NCBI RefSeq assembly: GCF_003545885.1
Contig: NZ_QHCT01000004.1
Span: 215,001-279,000 of the forward strand
Reading direction: 5' to 3'
Source: Leptospira stimsonii
GTDB taxonomy: Bacteria; Spirochaetota; Leptospiria; Leptospirales; Leptospiraceae
DNA: 64,000 bases
Shown: piece after piece, positions 9,970-26,770 of the stretch
Position numbering within the stretch: the first letter of the stretch is position 1
How the letters are laid out: every line of letters starts with the position of its first letter
Translations under genes and position numbers: made by a program
The notes under the pieces: generated by a model
What the model was told of the DNA's origin: nothing
Database searches by the model: none
What the model saw: the letters and a program-made list of their open reading frames with translations, nothing else

Positions 9970-10668
9970 ATGAAATCGGCAAGGTCGAAGGCAAACAACT
10001 CAGAACAACTCATAAAGGATGAAAATGCTTGTGAAACGATCATCCGAAAACGGGACCGTTCGGCCACCGAAACCGCCATTCTCTTAGCCGCCATACAAGT
10101 TTTTGCGAAAAAAGGATATGATGCGGCCAATACAAAAGATATTGCGAAACTTGCCAATGCCAACGAAGCCTTGATCTTTCGTTACTTTGGAAACAAAAAA
10201 GGTCTTTTGGAAGCCATTCTTACCCGATCCGATGAAATCAATTCGGATGAAACCTCAACGCGTCAAAAAAACCAAGAGAGTTATCAAGATTTAGAAGCAA
10301 GTCTTCAGTATTCCATGTCCGGAAAATGCAGAGACTTTCGAGAAGCCGAAGATTTTATGAAAGTCGCGGTGAGCCAAATCATCTTGGATCCGGAAGTCAG
10401 TCAGATCATCCAGAAAAAAATCTATACGAAGGCTCTTCCCGAGTTCACCGCCGAACTTGAGAAATTCAAGAAGGCTGGGAAAATCGACCCCAAAGCGGAC
10501 CTCAAATCGATCGCTTATGCAATCTCATCTCTTACCTTCGCGTTAGGTTTTATGGGCCAGTGCGTCTATAAAATTCCCCCAGCAGAAATCCAAGCTACGA
10601 TTAAAGAAATTGCAAGAGTCATCAGAAAAGGTTTGGAACCCGAAACGAAGAAAAAATCTTCGAAGTAA
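9970..10668 (+). CDS. TetR family transcriptional regulator
   Basis: A 232-residue protein with an N-terminal TetR-type helix-turn-helix at residues about 35-85 ([20 protein letters not shown], then [26 protein letters not shown]). The C-terminal part is all-helical and would bind a small ligand; its identity cannot be told. The ATG at 9970 has AGGG at a spacing of 7-8; a GTG at 9928 would add 14 residues without support. The gene diverges from the glycosyltransferase gene with about 258 bases between, so the two could share regulation. DNA-binding and ligand specificity are inferred only from the family. Confidence 0.9.
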   Translation: MKSARSKANNSEQLIKDENACETIIRKRDRSATETAILLAAIQVFAKKGYDAANTKDIAKLANANEALIFRYFGNKKGLLEAILTRSDEINSDETSTRQKNQESYQDLEASLQYSMSGKCRDFREAEDFMKVAVSQIILDPEVSQIIQKKIYTKALPEFTAELEKFKKAGKIDPKADLKSIAYAISSLTFALGFMGQCVYKIPPAEIQATIKEIARVIRKGLEPETKKKSSK

Positions 10669-10964
10669 GTTAAAAACGTTTCCTAGAAGAATTTGCATCT
10701 TGTGAGAGTTCCCACAAGAGCTTTCCGGCTTGTTCGGTCGCTTTGTCGACCTCTTCTCTCCTCCTCGACGCGAAATTGTTTCATTTTAGGAAAATGTGGG
10801 AACTCTCACAGAGTTTTACTATGATGTAGAAGTAAGAGCTCCTACAAAAACGCTTCACTTTTTGGCGATTCTTGTTTCAGTTTCTTTTCTTGGTAAAGTG
10901 ATTCATCGAAGGTGAGAGGTACGACTTTTTATGGGAAAAAAGGAATTACGAGAAGGAGAGAAAA
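10669..10964. repeat. Intergenic region with inverted TGTGAGAGTTCCCACA elements
   Basis: No gene is seen. The region carries the 16-base element TGTGAGAGTTCCCACA at 10701-10716 and its exact reverse complement at 10795-10810, about 80 bases apart, so the two could form a long hairpin. Similar elements (GTGAGAGTTCCCAC or GTGGGAACTCTCAC) occur in other intergenic regions at 13578-13591 and 18090-18103, and a related GTGGGAACTCCTA at 17913. This is a dispersed palindromic family in this replicon. Confidence 0.6.
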
Positions 10965-11001
10965 CGTCTTCTTTCTAAGAAAAAATCTTAAAAAGAAGAC
11001 G
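10965..11001 (-). terminator. Probable rho-independent terminator of the aconitase gene
   Basis: An inverted repeat with 16-base arms: the left arm reads CGTCTTCTTTCTAAGA (10965-10980), five A form the loop and the right arm 10986-11001 pairs with it with one mismatch. On the minus strand, downstream of the aconitase stop codon at 11013, it is followed by TTTTC. The position and stem fit a terminator for the aconitase gene. Confidence 0.7.
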
Positions 11002-11012
11002 ATCGAAAAAGC

Positions 11013-13697
<2,685 letters not shown>

Positions 13698-13719
13698 TCC
13701 GGAGAATTTTTTCTCCGGA
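13698..13719 (-). terminator. Probable terminator of the OmpA-domain gene
   Basis: A perfect inverted repeat with 9-base arms, TCCGGAGAA (13698-13706) and TTCTCCGGA (13711-13719), and a 4-base loop. It lies just downstream of the OmpA-domain gene stop codon at 13743 on the minus strand. There is no clear T-run on that strand, so it may be a weak or Rho-assisted terminator. Confidence 0.45.
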
Positions 13720-13742
13720 TTCTTTCGAGGGGAATAAAGATT

Positions 13743-14813
13743 TTAGTTCTGAATTCTAAGTTCTACCCTTCGATTCTTTTCCTTTCCTTCCTCTTTGGAA
13801 TTGTCTCCAATCGGAACACTCGCACCTTTAGGAATGATTTCAAATCGATCTCCGGAAATCCCGTTTCCGACAAGATAATCCCGAACCATCTCGGCCCGGA
13901 GAAGGGAAACCTTTCGGTTTACGGCCTCTGTTCCTTCGAGAGACGTATGCCCGATGATTTTCACACGAATCTTAGAATCCTCTTTCATCCATCTTGAAAG
14001 TTGATTGAGACTTGGTCTCGATTCCTTATGAACCTGGATGCTATTTTTCTCAAAGCGAATCGGATTTGTTTCAATCGTCTTGAATTTCGGATTGGAAGAG
14101 AATGTTTCCGCGTCCCCTTTTCCAAACCAAGAGAAAGAGGATTGTTTTTCGGATTCTGCCTTGTTCTCTTTTGAGGGAAGATTTTTTTCTTCTTTGGGAG
14201 TTCCCACATTTTCCTTCGGGAGAACTTTCTCTTCAACGACTCTTGCCGTTTCGATCGGTCTTTCTTTATTCTCGGATGAGAAAAGGGTCCAGAAAAAATA
14301 GATCAATCCAAGAAGAATCAGAAGTCCAGCGAGGAAGATAAGAATCGGAACCGTCTTGTCCTTTTTAAGATGCGGCTTTGCGGAAGGAGTCGGGATATAA
14401 TTCGTGTATTCTCTCGCTGGAGATTCTTGGGGAGTTCCCACGTCTTCTTCTCCCCAACTCGCGGGGAAATTTGCCTCAGGAGATTCTTCTTCCGGAACGT
14501 GAAGAGAGACACTTTTCTCACTCTTCTTTTTGCCGTCTTGAACCCGTTTTGCCGCCCATTTTCGAACTTCGGTCCGAAACCATTCGTCCGCTTTTTCCGT
14601 GAATTTGTAATTTTCCCGAATGTGCTCGATCGTATTTTTCTCGATATCCGTATAACTGTTATTATCTTTTACCGCTTTTAAGAGTTGCTTCGCGTCGTTC
14701 ACCGAAATTCTACCATCGCGTTTGCTCGAAGTAAATTCTTCCGCAAGCTGAATGAGCTCTCGGTCGTACTTTCTACCCTTGATTGTAACGTAGTAGTTTT
14801 CTTTTTTCGCCAT
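13743..14813 (-). CDS. OmpA C-terminal domain protein with one membrane span
   Basis: A 356-residue protein. Residues 1-140 are charged and presumably cytoplasmic, a single membrane span follows at about 155-177 ([20 protein letters not shown]), and residues about 245-356 form an OmpA-like peptidoglycan-binding domain ([19 protein letters not shown], later RRVELRIQ). The domain therefore sits in the periplasm anchored to the inner membrane, as in MotB-like anchors, though no motor partner is adjacent. The ATG at 14813 is preceded by GGCGGGG. Two copies of the dispersed GTGGGAACTCC element (near 14197-14208 and 14429-14440) lie in the coding strand and each encodes a VGTP tetrapeptide in the linker regions. 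Confidence 0.85.
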   Translation of the reverse strand: MAKKENYYVTIKGRKYDRELIQLAEEFTSSKRDGRISVNDAKQLLKAVKDNNSYTDIEKNTIEHIRENYKFTEKADEWFRTEVRKWAAKRVQDGKKKSEKSVSLHVPEEESPEANFPASWGEEDVGTPQESPAREYTNYIPTPSAKPHLKKDKTVPILIFLAGLLILLGLIYFFWTLFSSENKERPIETARVVEEKVLPKENVGTPKEEKNLPSKENKAESEKQSSFSWFGKGDAETFSSNPKFKTIETNPIRFEKNSIQVHKESRPSLNQLSRWMKEDSKIRVKIIGHTSLEGTEAVNRKVSLLRAEMVRDYLVGNGISGDRFEIIPKGASVPIGDNSKEEGKEKNRRVELRIQN

Positions 14814-14903
14814 GATCCCCGCCGCACCAAGATTTAGGGAAGAATTCATTCCCTGCAACCAAAGTTTTTAGTCCCTTCTCTTTGTTCTTTCTCTTCAAAA
14901 TGT

Positions 14904-14921
14904 CATTACGGGTCCGTAATG
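14904..14921. promoter_or_regulatory. Palindrome upstream of the OmpA-domain gene
   Basis: CATTACGGGTCCGTAATG is an inverted repeat with 8-base arms around GT. It lies about 90 bases upstream of the start of the OmpA-domain gene and 170 bases from the end of the epmA-like gene, where an operator would be expected. No regulator can be assigned. Confidence 0.4.
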
Positions 14922-15089
14922 GGATTCTTTTTTTTATCTTTTGAATTTCCAGGCAATCCCCTTGAAAGATGGAGGTCCTACTTTCCCATTCTATCTCAGG
15001 TCTTCCTATAAAAGAATAAATTTTTGTTAGAGAGAAGCTATGTATATATAGTATCGAACTTTCGAAACGAATTGTTGACCCTTTGTTTG

Positions 15090-16037
15090 TCAGAACTTCC
15101 CATAATAAGGGCTCGTTTCTCTGAGAGAGGCCCCTCCGAGGATAGACAAGAAAAGTCTATCCAAACCGATGGAGATCCCACAAGAATTCGGAATTCCTTC
15201 TCGGAGGGCCCGTTCCAACCCGGGGTCGATCGGGAAAATCTCCTTTCCCAAAGTTCTCCGAAGATTCTGCTCGGAACGAAAACGAGAAAACTGTTCTTCC
15301 GGATCTGTAAGCTCTTGAAACGCGTTTCCCAATTCTAAGTTTCCGAAATAAAGCTCGAACCTTCTCGCAAAACCGTTTTCAATCTGAGAGAGAGCGGCAA
15401 GCTCCGGAGGATAATGATAGAGGAAATTAAAACCTTTCGGAAGGTTTGATTCCACGAGATTTAAGAAGACAAGGAAAAAAGAATCTTCATACGTCCTCTC
15501 TTCATCCGGATTTGCTGTAAGTCTTCGGTCCTTCACTACACGATTGAGTTCCTCGTGAGAGATCCCACATCCGGCATATTCTCGGAGAGCTTCCTCGACG
15601 GAAATTCTTCGGACGTCGCTCCTCTGAAAACCGAAAGGCTGAAATCTCCTCTCGAGGACTTCAAGGAATTCCGTGCAAAAGTCCATCAAACCTTCCAAAC
15701 TCATTCCGAGAGTGTAGAATTCCAACATCAGGAATTCCGCGCTATGAAAAGGACTCCCTTCTTCTCCCGAACGAAACGTGTGGGTAATTTCGTAAATTCT
15801 CTCCAATCCTTTTGAGAGAATTTCTTTAAGAGAATATTCAGGAGACGTAATTAAATATCCCTTCTCATTTTGAGAAGGGGAATGAACCAAAAAAGGATCC
15901 AGATACGGTTCCATAGAAGGAACGGCTTTTAGACAAGGCGTGTCCATCTCTAGATAATCTTTCTCTTCAAAAAAGTTTCTTATAACGGATAAGAATTTGG
16001 CTCTCCGAATCAAAATTTCCCGGCTCAATTCATTCAT
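15090..16037 (-). CDS. epmA: EpmA/GenX-like lysyl-tRNA synthetase-related protein (EF-P lysyltransferase)
   Basis: A 315-residue class II synthetase core without the anticodon-binding domain of LysRS, which is the hallmark of EpmA (PoxA/GenX). Class II motifs: motif 1 around [22 protein letters not shown], read here as residues 23-44; motif 2 in [19 protein letters not shown]; motif 3 in [11 protein letters not shown] near the C terminus. EpmA attaches (R)-beta-lysine to a conserved lysine of elongation factor P, which helps translation of proline runs. Neither efp nor epmB is near. Start and length (315) fit the family (about 325). Confidence 0.88.
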   Translation of the reverse strand: MNELSREILIRRAKFLSVIRNFFEEKDYLEMDTPCLKAVPSMEPYLDPFLVHSPSQNEKGYLITSPEYSLKEILSKGLERIYEITHTFRSGEEGSPFHSAEFLMLEFYTLGMSLEGLMDFCTEFLEVLERRFQPFGFQRSDVRRISVEEALREYAGCGISHEELNRVVKDRRLTANPDEERTYEDSFFLVFLNLVESNLPKGFNFLYHYPPELAALSQIENGFARRFELYFGNLELGNAFQELTDPEEQFSRFRSEQNLRRTLGKEIFPIDPGLERALREGIPNSCGISIGLDRLFLSILGGASLRETSPYYGKF

Positions 16038-16162
16038 CTGACTTTAGCTTTTTCCTCCTTGATTTCATTCCAAAAAAAGATTCTCCTGACTTTTAGAATC
16101 TTTCTCTTGTAGGATGTCTCACAAAAAAGGCTTCCAAAGAAAGATACGATTGAAGAAAAAAA

Positions 16163-16489
16163 ATGGACCCTATCCAAAGGTATCAGCATTTCGAAATCCG
16201 AAAGAACCGACAGTCCACGGAAGTAGTACCTCTAACCGCGATCTTCGACGAATCATCCTTCGATGAGTTAAAATCCATCCTCGCGCTTGTCTTCTATCAG
16301 TCGAGCCTTCATGTAAAGATCAATCTCGGAGGGGTTCAGGTCCTTCCTCTTCCAGTCGCAATGAAAATTCTTTCATTCGCATTCGACCTGAGATTGAAAA
16401 ACAGAACCTTGGTTCTAACCGGTGCGAGTCCAGCTTTTAAGAAGCTCATTCAATTCTATAGAATGGATCGTTCTCTCTTAATCTTCTGA
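16163..16489 (+). CDS. STAS-like domain protein
   Basis: A 108-residue protein with the pattern of a STAS domain: [20 protein letters not shown] followed by a beta strand [24 protein letters not shown] proteins act as anti-sigma-factor antagonists or sensor parts. The serine or threonine that is phosphorylated in antagonists such as SpoIIAA is not present at the expected spot (LPLPVAM), so a classical phospho-switch is unlikely. The end overlaps the convergent DUF4279 gene by 12 bases. The fold assignment is an inference from the pattern only. Confidence 0.6.
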   Translation: MDPIQRYQHFEIRKNRQSTEVVPLTAIFDESSFDELKSILALVFYQSSLHVKINLGGVQVLPLPVAMKILSFAFDLRLKNRTLVLTGASPAFKKLIQFYRMDRSLLIF

Positions 16490-16909
16490 ACGTCTTCTCT
16501 TTTCTTCCCTCTTCCAAGGCTGAAAAATTAACTTGATTCCGAGACTCCCCAAAAGAAGGAGAAGTTTCGGGGATATCTCCGTCTCCTTTAGAGAATGATC
16601 TGCAAATTCTACGGAGACATACAAGCAGAGGCTATGTTTCCCGGAGAATTCTTTCACCTTATGGCGGGAAGGAAGAATTTTCTCTAAAATCTGGAGAATA
16701 TGTTCTTCCAGTGGCGCATGCGCATCCAAGGTAGAATGAAGTTGCCAGTGACCAAAACCGAGAGGCTTTCCTTCCTTATCGGTCGCCATCCTCGGGGTAC
16801 TGAAATCAGGTTTTAAGTCCAATTGTCTCGTAACATCTTCTGAATTGAGTTCGTCTTCATTTACTGAAAGGATCGCCCAGGTAAGCGGGTTGCTTGTATA
16901 CGCATTCAT
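16478..16909 (-). CDS. DUF4279 family protein
   Basis: A 143-residue protein resembling DUF4279: an N-terminal strand-rich segment, the [20 protein letters not shown] block, a GHWQLHST block, a helix with [18 protein letters not shown], and a C-terminal strand with [10 protein letters not shown]. The family has no known function and is often near immunity or contact-related genes; nothing like that is seen here. Soluble, no signal peptide. It ends within the convergent STAS-like gene. Confidence 0.75.
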   Translation of the reverse strand: MNAYTSNPLTWAILSVNEDELNSEDVTRQLDLKPDFSTPRMATDKEGKPLGFGHWQLHSTLDAHAPLEEHILQILEKILPSRHKVKEFSGKHSLCLYVSVEFADHSLKETEISPKLLLLLGSLGIKLIFQPWKREEKRRRSED

Positions 16910-17056
16910 GAATTTAGCACACAGTTTTAATTTTTAAGTCGTTTTAAATACAATTTAACACAATTCACAGTTTTTTCACCTTTGAGGACTGTTTTCAATA
17001 TTCTCAGAATATAAATTCGGATGAGAATCTGGTAAAAATGTGTCGGATAAAAAATT

Positions 17057-17108
<52 letters not shown>

Positions 17109-17136
17109 TCCTCTAATCTCTCTCGGGGGCTTGATA

Positions 17137-17862
<726 letters not shown>

Positions 17863-17928
17863 AGTAAGTAAAATCAATCTCCCATTGAAGGGAGTGTCCA
17901 CCGAGAACAATAGTGGGAACTCCTAATA

Positions 17929-17955
17929 AAAAGCCCGGAATATTTCCGGGCTTTT
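17929..17955 (+). terminator. Rho-independent terminator after the response regulator
   Basis: AAAAGCCCGGAA, a TAT loop and TTCCGGGCTTTT form a GC-rich stem of 12 pairs followed by a T-rich run (17951-17964). It lies 67 bases after the response regulator stop and is a textbook terminator. A GTGGGAACTCCTA element lies just upstream at 17913-17925. Confidence 0.9.
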
Positions 17956-18089
17956 TATTTTTTTTCGAAGAATTTTCTCTTTCTCCACGCTTCTATTTGC
18001 ATTCCTTACTTCGTTCACCAAATACTTAAGAAGAATTCTATTTTCAAACCTTCCTAATAAGCGCAATTCGAACTTTGGCACAAGAAGAC

Positions 18090-18103
18090 GTGGGAACTCT
18101 CAC
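18090..18103. repeat. Dispersed palindromic element GTGGGAACTCTCAC
   Basis: One copy of the element family described at 10701 and 10795. The intergenic stretch 17956-18217 around it has no gene. Its right end (18202-18217) contains the GAACCGTAAGAGGT leader shared with the other DUF1564 gene. Confidence 0.55.
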
Positions 18104-18217
18104 CTTCGAAAAACTTCCAATAAACAGAGTCTTCTCCTCCAGTAAAAAAAATATTGAAAAAGGAGATTTTTTTCAAATTGGGACGATGCAAAAATACTTT
18201 TGAGAACCGTAAGAGGT

Positions 18218-18739
18218 ATGAAGGCGTTATTCTTAAATCAGGATTTTGAAATTCATTCTTCCTTTAATGAAAATTCAGCAGATGTAGTCACATTGCTTGT
18301 TCCAAAAAAGTATCTCCAAAGACTCGATGTGAAAGATCGCAAAAAACTTCCGAAAAGGCTTCCTGAACTTCTAAAAAAATACAGTAAATACATCGCCTCT
18401 TCGAAACGACTGAATAGAAAAGCCGGAAAGACTCTCTACCAAGCAAACGCCGGGAAGGGAAGAATGAAAAGAATCAACGCAAGAATTCGAACAAGAGATT
18501 GGATACTCCTCGGAACCCTTGCCCAAGGACACGGTGTTTCGCGTTGCTACCTTTTCAACTATCTCCTCTGGATCGATGAAGTGGGAGTCGGAAATTCTAT
18601 TTCAAATGTTTTTAATTCAGGATCTCCCACCTTTCACAAATATTATAAATTCATTCTTCTTCTCGATCTTTCAAAAAATAGAATAATAAAGCGTCTTGAA
18701 TTTGAACCGAATCCGATTTTCTCCTTTCCTCGAACATAG
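18218..18739 (+). CDS. DUF1564 family protein (copy 2)
   Basis: A 173-residue DUF1564 protein, paralogous to the product of 3341-3877. It keeps the family blocks VVTLLVPKKY, RLPELLKKYSKYIASSKRLN, GRMKRINARIRTRDWILLGT, HGVSRCYLFNYLLWIDEVGV and SPTFHKYYKFILLLDL. The function is unknown. I chose the ATG at 18218, which aligns with the start of the paralogue; a TTG at 18200 in the same frame would add a MRTVRG leader. The 16 bases before the ATG are nearly identical in the two copies, so the leader may have been copied with the gene. No signal peptide or membrane span. Confidence 0.82.
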   Translation: MKALFLNQDFEIHSSFNENSADVVTLLVPKKYLQRLDVKDRKKLPKRLPELLKKYSKYIASSKRLNRKAGKTLYQANAGKGRMKRINARIRTRDWILLGTLAQGHGVSRCYLFNYLLWIDEVGVGNSISNVFNSGSPTFHKYYKFILLLDLSKNRIIKRLEFEPNPIFSFPRT

Positions 18740-19104
18740 GAAAAGAATCAATTAATCCTTTCCGATTTTCCATTCTAGTTCAGTGCGGCTCTTTCATAAG
18801 AAAAGAATTTTCTTCGAACTCTGAAACGAAAGATTCTTCGGAAAAACTTACGCAAAAAAGGAATATTTCGCGAGGTTTTTAATTTAGATAATTTTATTTT
18901 TCAGAGGAGGAATCTCCGGCTCCAATCTAATTGAAATAGGAGGTACCACTTAAAAATGCGAAGGTGATGTCAGCTAATCTGTATGTAATTTTGTAAGACT
19001 TGTTTTAGAGATGACCATATATTTCCTAAAGGCAATTCCCAGTCCGTAGGACTTCCCAAGTTAAGAACGCTATATTCGCAAATCCCCTTAGAAAAGAACA
19101 TTCT
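18740..19104. other. Intergenic stretch, nothing recognised
   Basis: About 365 bases between the DUF1564 gene and a convergent dehydratase gene. I find no coding region, hairpin or repeat that I would call; a few AT-rich tracts are present. Confidence 0.3.
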
Positions 19105-19401
19105 CTACAAGAATGTAGGATATCCCCTCTCAACCTTCTCTACAAAGGAAAAATCTAGATCGGTAATGGTTCTCTTAGAATGCGTGGTGATCTCGACGGT
19201 AACGGAGTCATACCGAAGCGTAAGATCCGGATGGTGATCCATCTCCTCCGCGATCCCGGCCAACGCATTTACAAATTCAACGGCGGATTTGTAGGACCTG
19301 AAACAAAAAATCTTCTCCAAAACCGGAACCTCGTCCCGAAAAGAAATTTTCCAACCGGAAGGAGTTCGTTCCTCGATTCTTTTCAGCTCGGAAGGATCCA
19401 T
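19105..19401 (-). CDS. Pterin-4a-carbinolamine dehydratase
   Basis: A 98-residue protein matching the 4a-hydroxytetrahydrobiopterin dehydratase (PCD/DCoH) family: the core motif EEMDHHPDLTLRYDSVTVEI, with the His pair of the active site, then a TDLD-FSF segment near the C terminus, and an N-terminal W-KI segment (GWKISFRDEV). The enzyme dehydrates 4a-hydroxytetrahydropterin to recycle the cofactor of aromatic amino-acid hydroxylases, or in other bacteria serves molybdopterin-related steps. No hydroxylase is nearby. It starts 6 bases after the upstream coiled-coil gene stop, so the two are likely one operon. Confidence 0.93.
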   Translation of the reverse strand: MDPSELKRIEERTPSGWKISFRDEVPVLEKIFCFRSYKSAVEFVNALAGIAEEMDHHPDLTLRYDSVTVEITTHSKRTITDLDFSFVEKVERGYPTFL

Positions 19402-19407
19402 AGAAAA

Positions 19408-19821
19408 TTAAAAAACTTTCTTGAGGGTTTGTTTGATTTTCTCCGCGTCATCCACTGCGCCATTCGAAAGAGAACCGGCTCTCGCCATCAAGTTCACCGC
19501 CCCATCCATCCTTGCTTTGAGTTCCTCAATCTTCTGAAGTTGCTCGTTCAAAAATGCAATCTTAGAATCCAATTCCATTTCTCTCCTTTCAAGTAAGAGT
19601 TTGAAGTTGTCCAGTTCTTGAATTTTCTTCCGAGTTTTCTTGGCTTCTGTATCAACGTCCTTTCTATAATATTTCTCAAGTTCTTTCTCAGCTTGAAGAT
19701 GCCGTTCTCTTTCTGCCTTGAATTCTTTTTTCATCAACTTCAAGGCCTGGCGATACGCCTTATTGAAGATTCTTTGCTTTTGACGTCTTCTGAGACGAAC
19801 CAGTTTGCTGATCCAATTCAT
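19408..19821 (-). CDS. Hypothetical coiled-coil protein
   Basis: A 137-residue protein that is nearly all coiled coil from residue 15 to 120, rich in Lys, Glu and Arg (KAERERHLQAEKELEKYY, then LLLERREMELDSKIAFLNEQ). I chose the ATG at 19821, with AGGA about 7 bases before, because upstream residues in the longer frame look non-coding. No family recognised. It precedes the carbinolamine dehydratase by 6 bases. Confidence 0.7.
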   Translation of the reverse strand: MNWISKLVRLRRRQKQRIFNKAYRQALKLMKKEFKAERERHLQAEKELEKYYRKDVDTEAKKTRKKIQELDNFKLLLERREMELDSKIAFLNEQLQKIEELKARMDGAVNLMARAGSLSNGAVDDAEKIKQTLKKVF

Positions 19822-20101
19822 ACGTATGTCCTGATATTTTATGATTCTTATTGAAAAAAAAATTTCACATGAGAATGTCAGAATTCTTATCGGCTTCCAG
19901 TTCATCACTCTTGGGCCGAAAATACTCCAAGATTCTATCTTTTCATTCTGAAGACTCGGAAACACAGATCTCCGAAGTTAGATTCTTTCCATCCTTTCCA
20001 TTAGACCCTAAAATTCGAGAGAAAAACCTGTTCCCAAAAGGACGAAAGTGGTTGATTCCACAGGTATAAAACTTAGAAAAAGAATCCGGGAGGAATCATC
20101 C

Positions 20102-20380
20102 ATGACATCCAGAGCGGAAGATTTCAATGAAGAAGTAGAATCACTCAAAGACAAAGCAAAGAGAATCACCGGAAAGGCGCGAGAAGAATATTTAGAGCAC
20201 GTCTCCGATCTCAAAGAGAAAATCAAACAGATCTCAGGCGACACTTCCGAGAAAGCGAAACAAATTATCGACGAAACCGGAACTTATATCAAAGAAAATC
20301 CGCAGAAAGCAACTCTCATCGGACTCGGAGTAGGACTTGGAATCGGGCTCCTCATCGGAATGATGATCCGAAGAAAATAA
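20102..20380 (+). CDS. ElaB/YqjD-like (DUF883) membrane-anchored protein
   Basis: A 92-residue protein: an amphipathic charged helix (residues 5-65) followed by a C-terminal membrane anchor rich in Gly ([20 protein letters not shown]) with a terminal IRRK. This arrangement is the DUF883 layout of ElaB and YqjD, inner-membrane proteins that in Escherichia coli bind ribosomes in stationary phase. The ATG at 20102 has GGGAGG 6-7 bases upstream. It starts an operon with two small genes, 13 bases and then a 4-base overlap apart. Confidence 0.8.
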   Translation: MTSRAEDFNEEVESLKDKAKRITGKAREEYLEHVSDLKEKIKQISGDTSEKAKQIIDETGTYIKENPQKATLIGLGVGLGIGLLIGMMIRRK

Positions 20381-20393
20381 CGAAACGGAAAAG

Positions 20394-20773
<380 letters not shown>

Positions 20774-20777
<4 letters not shown>

Positions 20778-21028
20778 AAGAATTTCCGGATTTCAATCCT
20801 TTTGAAGGAAGTGACCGATTTCTTGGCAAAGATCCTTCTGAAATGAGTATGGAAGAATTGAAGTTATACCTTCATATTCAGAAACTTAGGGTCCGCCTCG
20901 AATTTGAAAAATTTCAATCTTCAATCAACTATACAGGAATGATTGTAGAAGCCCTCGAAAAACTCGGAATGGGAGAGTTCTTACAATCTTTTTTGAAGGT
21001 GCCGGATAACGTTTCTCCAAAAGATTGA
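20774..21028 (+). CDS. Hypothetical small protein of the ElaB-like operon
   Basis: An 84-residue soluble protein, acidic N terminus and a long helix in residues 30-65. No family recognised. The start ATG overlaps the stop of the preceding membrane-protein gene (ATGA), so it is translated with it and probably belongs to the same membrane assembly; in other bacteria a third small gene (YqjK) sits at this place. Confidence 0.6.
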
Positions 21029-22092
21029 TTTTTGCTGAAGCCGTAAGACTCCAGTCCGGTTTTAACCTTCTCTTCCGCCTTCTTTTAGCATCGAATTCTA
21101 TCCTTATGGTTTCTTCGGTAACCAACTTATTCTATCCACTCGCAGATTGTAATTTTCCAATCTACATCGTAAAATTCGTTCCTGATTTTCCTTTTAATTC
21201 GTATTTTCAAACAAAGGAACTCTACGGGCTGGCTCACTAGGACATTCTAAGGTTAGGATGGATTGGTCTTTTTTAGAAGTATCTATCTATCGCCCGCTTC
21301 ATAGCGAGTGGATCATCGCAATTCTCAAAAAAGAATCCAAGTAAAGAAAAGGCCATACTGTCTTCTTCTCTTGGAAGTGAATGCACCCATATCAAGCAAT
21401 TTCAATAGATGCGCTCCTGAGTTGCGTAGAATATATCCTTCCGCAGTTCGATTCGCAATCTTCATTCCATAGAAGTTTTTAAGACGAGTATATGCTGGAA
21501 TTTTTTTTATAAAATTAAAAATGAATCCGCTTTTCGTAAACTTGCGTGCACCCTCAAAATATCATCCCCGAGTCGTGTTAGGGAACCTCTTCAAAGGGCA
21601 GTATTGTTTTCAACGCTCTTTTCCATTGCGATTTGCAAATTCTCATTCAATCTAAGAATTTAAGGAGAACCAACGGACCCAAGATTGAAGTCAATTTCAC
21701 GCGGATAGTTTCCACTAAGGACCCTCTCGACTCGGAACCATCGACTCCTTCAATGATCCTATAAGGAGACAAAAAAATCTTTCAATTGAAAAGTGTTCCT
21801 TCTCTTTCCGAGATTATCCTCGCGGACAAATCTTCAAAAAATGGAGGCACGTTTCTAAGGGTCGTAAAAATAATAATCTTTCGATTCGAAAAGACGATTT
21901 AAGATCTTAAAATCACCGTTTACCCGCGAGTGGGAATCTCATCCCGATGCGAAAACGTTTCTGCAAGAATTATGCGTTGTCGCTTATCCACTGCACTTTA
22001 TACCGAACTCAATTTTTTGACTCTGAAAGCTAAAAACTTGAAAAGTATATTCAACAGATTCTGGAACTTAGAGAAAGGGTTATAAAAAATCT
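21029..22092. other. Gene-poor region, no supported gene
   Basis: About 1.06 kb without a convincing coding region. One frame between about 21880 and 22020 is open for some 40 codons and then ends, and the region may be a worn-out gene. A short frame at 21025-21240 lacks a ribosome site and family signal. No insertion-sequence ends, tRNA or repeat were recognised. Confidence 0.4.
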
Positions 22093-22135
22093 AAAACCGT
22101 CTTTGCCCGGACATTCGTGCGAATAAGACGGTTTT
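22093..22135 (-). terminator. Probable terminator of the pyruvate kinase gene
   Basis: AAAACCGTCTT (22093-22103) pairs with AAGACGGTTTT (22125-22135) over 11 bases with a 21-base loop, and on the minus strand the second arm is followed by AGATTTTTTA. It lies 30 bases after the pyk stop at 22165. The loop is long, but the paired arms ending in T are convincing. Confidence 0.65.
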
Positions 22136-22164
22136 CTTCTTAAGCTAATAATTCACGCGATCGA

Positions 22165-23653
<1,489 letters not shown>

Positions 23654-23675
23654 CGGGGCTTTGGACAATCGGGAA

Positions 23676-25643
<1,968 letters not shown>

Positions 25644-25655
25644 CGAATGACAGTA

Positions 25656-26705
25656 TCATCCTAGGAATTTTTTTTTGTAAAGAAGTTCTGCGTTTAATAA
25701 CGCAGCGCCGGCCGCGCCTCGAATCGTATTATGACTCAAGACGACATATTTCCAATCAAAGATCGGGTCCGGTCTCAGACGTCCGATAACCGTAGTCATC
25801 CCCCGTCCGGTCTCCAGATCCAGTCTAGGCTGGGGACGATCCTCTTCTTCTCTATAAAGAATCGGAGGATTCGGAGCCTGAGGAAGTCCTAACTTCTGAG
25901 GTTCTCCGGAAAAATTTTTCCAAGCGGAAAGAATCTCTTCTTTCGAGGCTTTCTTTTTGAATTTCACGGAAACACAAACGGTATGTCCGTCGAAAACGGC
26001 AACACGGTTGCAATGCGCTGAAATCGGGAAATCCGCGTGAACGATCTTGCCATTCTCCACTTTTCCGAGACATTTCAGAGGTTCAATTTCGGCCTTTTCC
26101 TCTTCACCGCCGATATGAGGAACCACGTTCCCCAGAATATCCATCGTAGGAACTCCAGGGTAACCCGCACCGGTGATCGCCTGCATCGAAAAGAGCATAA
26201 CGGACTCGATTCCAAAAAGATCATACAAAGGTTTGAGCGAAATGGTCACGCCCATAATCGTACAATTCGAGTTCGTGATGATTTTTCCCTTTGTCTTCTG
26301 CGAAGAGAGAACATCCAAATGAGAAGCATTCACTTCTGCGGAAAGAATCGGAACGATCGGATCCATCCTATGATTTTTAGAATTCGAAATGATATGAATC
26401 CCCGCCGAAGCGTAGGCGGTCTCCACTTCACCGGCGATGCTCGCATCCAAACCGGAAAATGCTAATGCGACACCGTTCGTTTTTTCGGGCTCGGGAGTTG
26501 TGATGACAATATTCTTAGCATAAGCAGGGATATCGGAAGAAATTTTCCATCTCTTCTTCATTACATCACCGTACGTCTTACCGGCGCTATTTTCGGAAGC
26601 GCAGAGGTGTGTGACCTCAAAGTACGGATGATTTTCCAGCAATTGGATGAATCGCTGACCTACGGAACCAGTGGCGCCTAAAACGGCAACTTTGACCCTG
26701 CTCAT
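25656..26705 (-). CDS. asd: Aspartate-semialdehyde dehydrogenase
   Basis: A 349-residue enzyme that reduces aspartyl phosphate to aspartate semialdehyde, the step shared by lysine/diaminopimelate, threonine and methionine synthesis. The N-terminal NADP-binding motif is [15 protein letters not shown]; the active-site Cys is in TNSNCTIMG; the [11 protein letters not shown] and [17 protein letters not shown] blocks fit the archaeal/fungal branch (also in spirochaetes) rather than the E. coli branch. asd is a classical marker gene of the Leptospira small chromosome, which supports the replicon call. No clear ribosome site precedes the ATG. Confidence 0.96.
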   Translation of the reverse strand: MSRVKVAVLGATGSVGQRFIQLLENHPYFEVTHLCASENSAGKTYGDVMKKRWKISSDIPAYAKNIVITTPEPEKTNGVALAFSGLDASIAGEVETAYASAGIHIISNSKNHRMDPIVPILSAEVNASHLDVLSSQKTKGKIITNSNCTIMGVTISLKPLYDLFGIESVMLFSMQAITGAGYPGVPTMDILGNVVPHIGGEEEKAEIEPLKCLGKVENGKIVHADFPISAHCNRVAVFDGHTVCVSVKFKKKASKEEILSAWKNFSGEPQKLGLPQAPNPPILYREEEDRPQPRLDLETGRGMTTVIGRLRPDPIFDWKYVVLSHNTIRGAAGAALLNAELLYKKKFLG

Positions 26706-26770
26706 ATTATATTTTAAACGGTGAAACCCGCCCTCTCAATTTATAAAATTAACCGCATACGGCTTGTTTA

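Noticed and set aside
21025..21240. Short frame after the ElaB-like operon
   Set aside because: No ribosome site, no family signal, begins inside the preceding gene and shows no conservation clue.
21880..22020. Possible remnant of a gene in the gene-poor region
   Set aside because: About 40 open codons with no start and no recognisable family; not enough to call a pseudogene.
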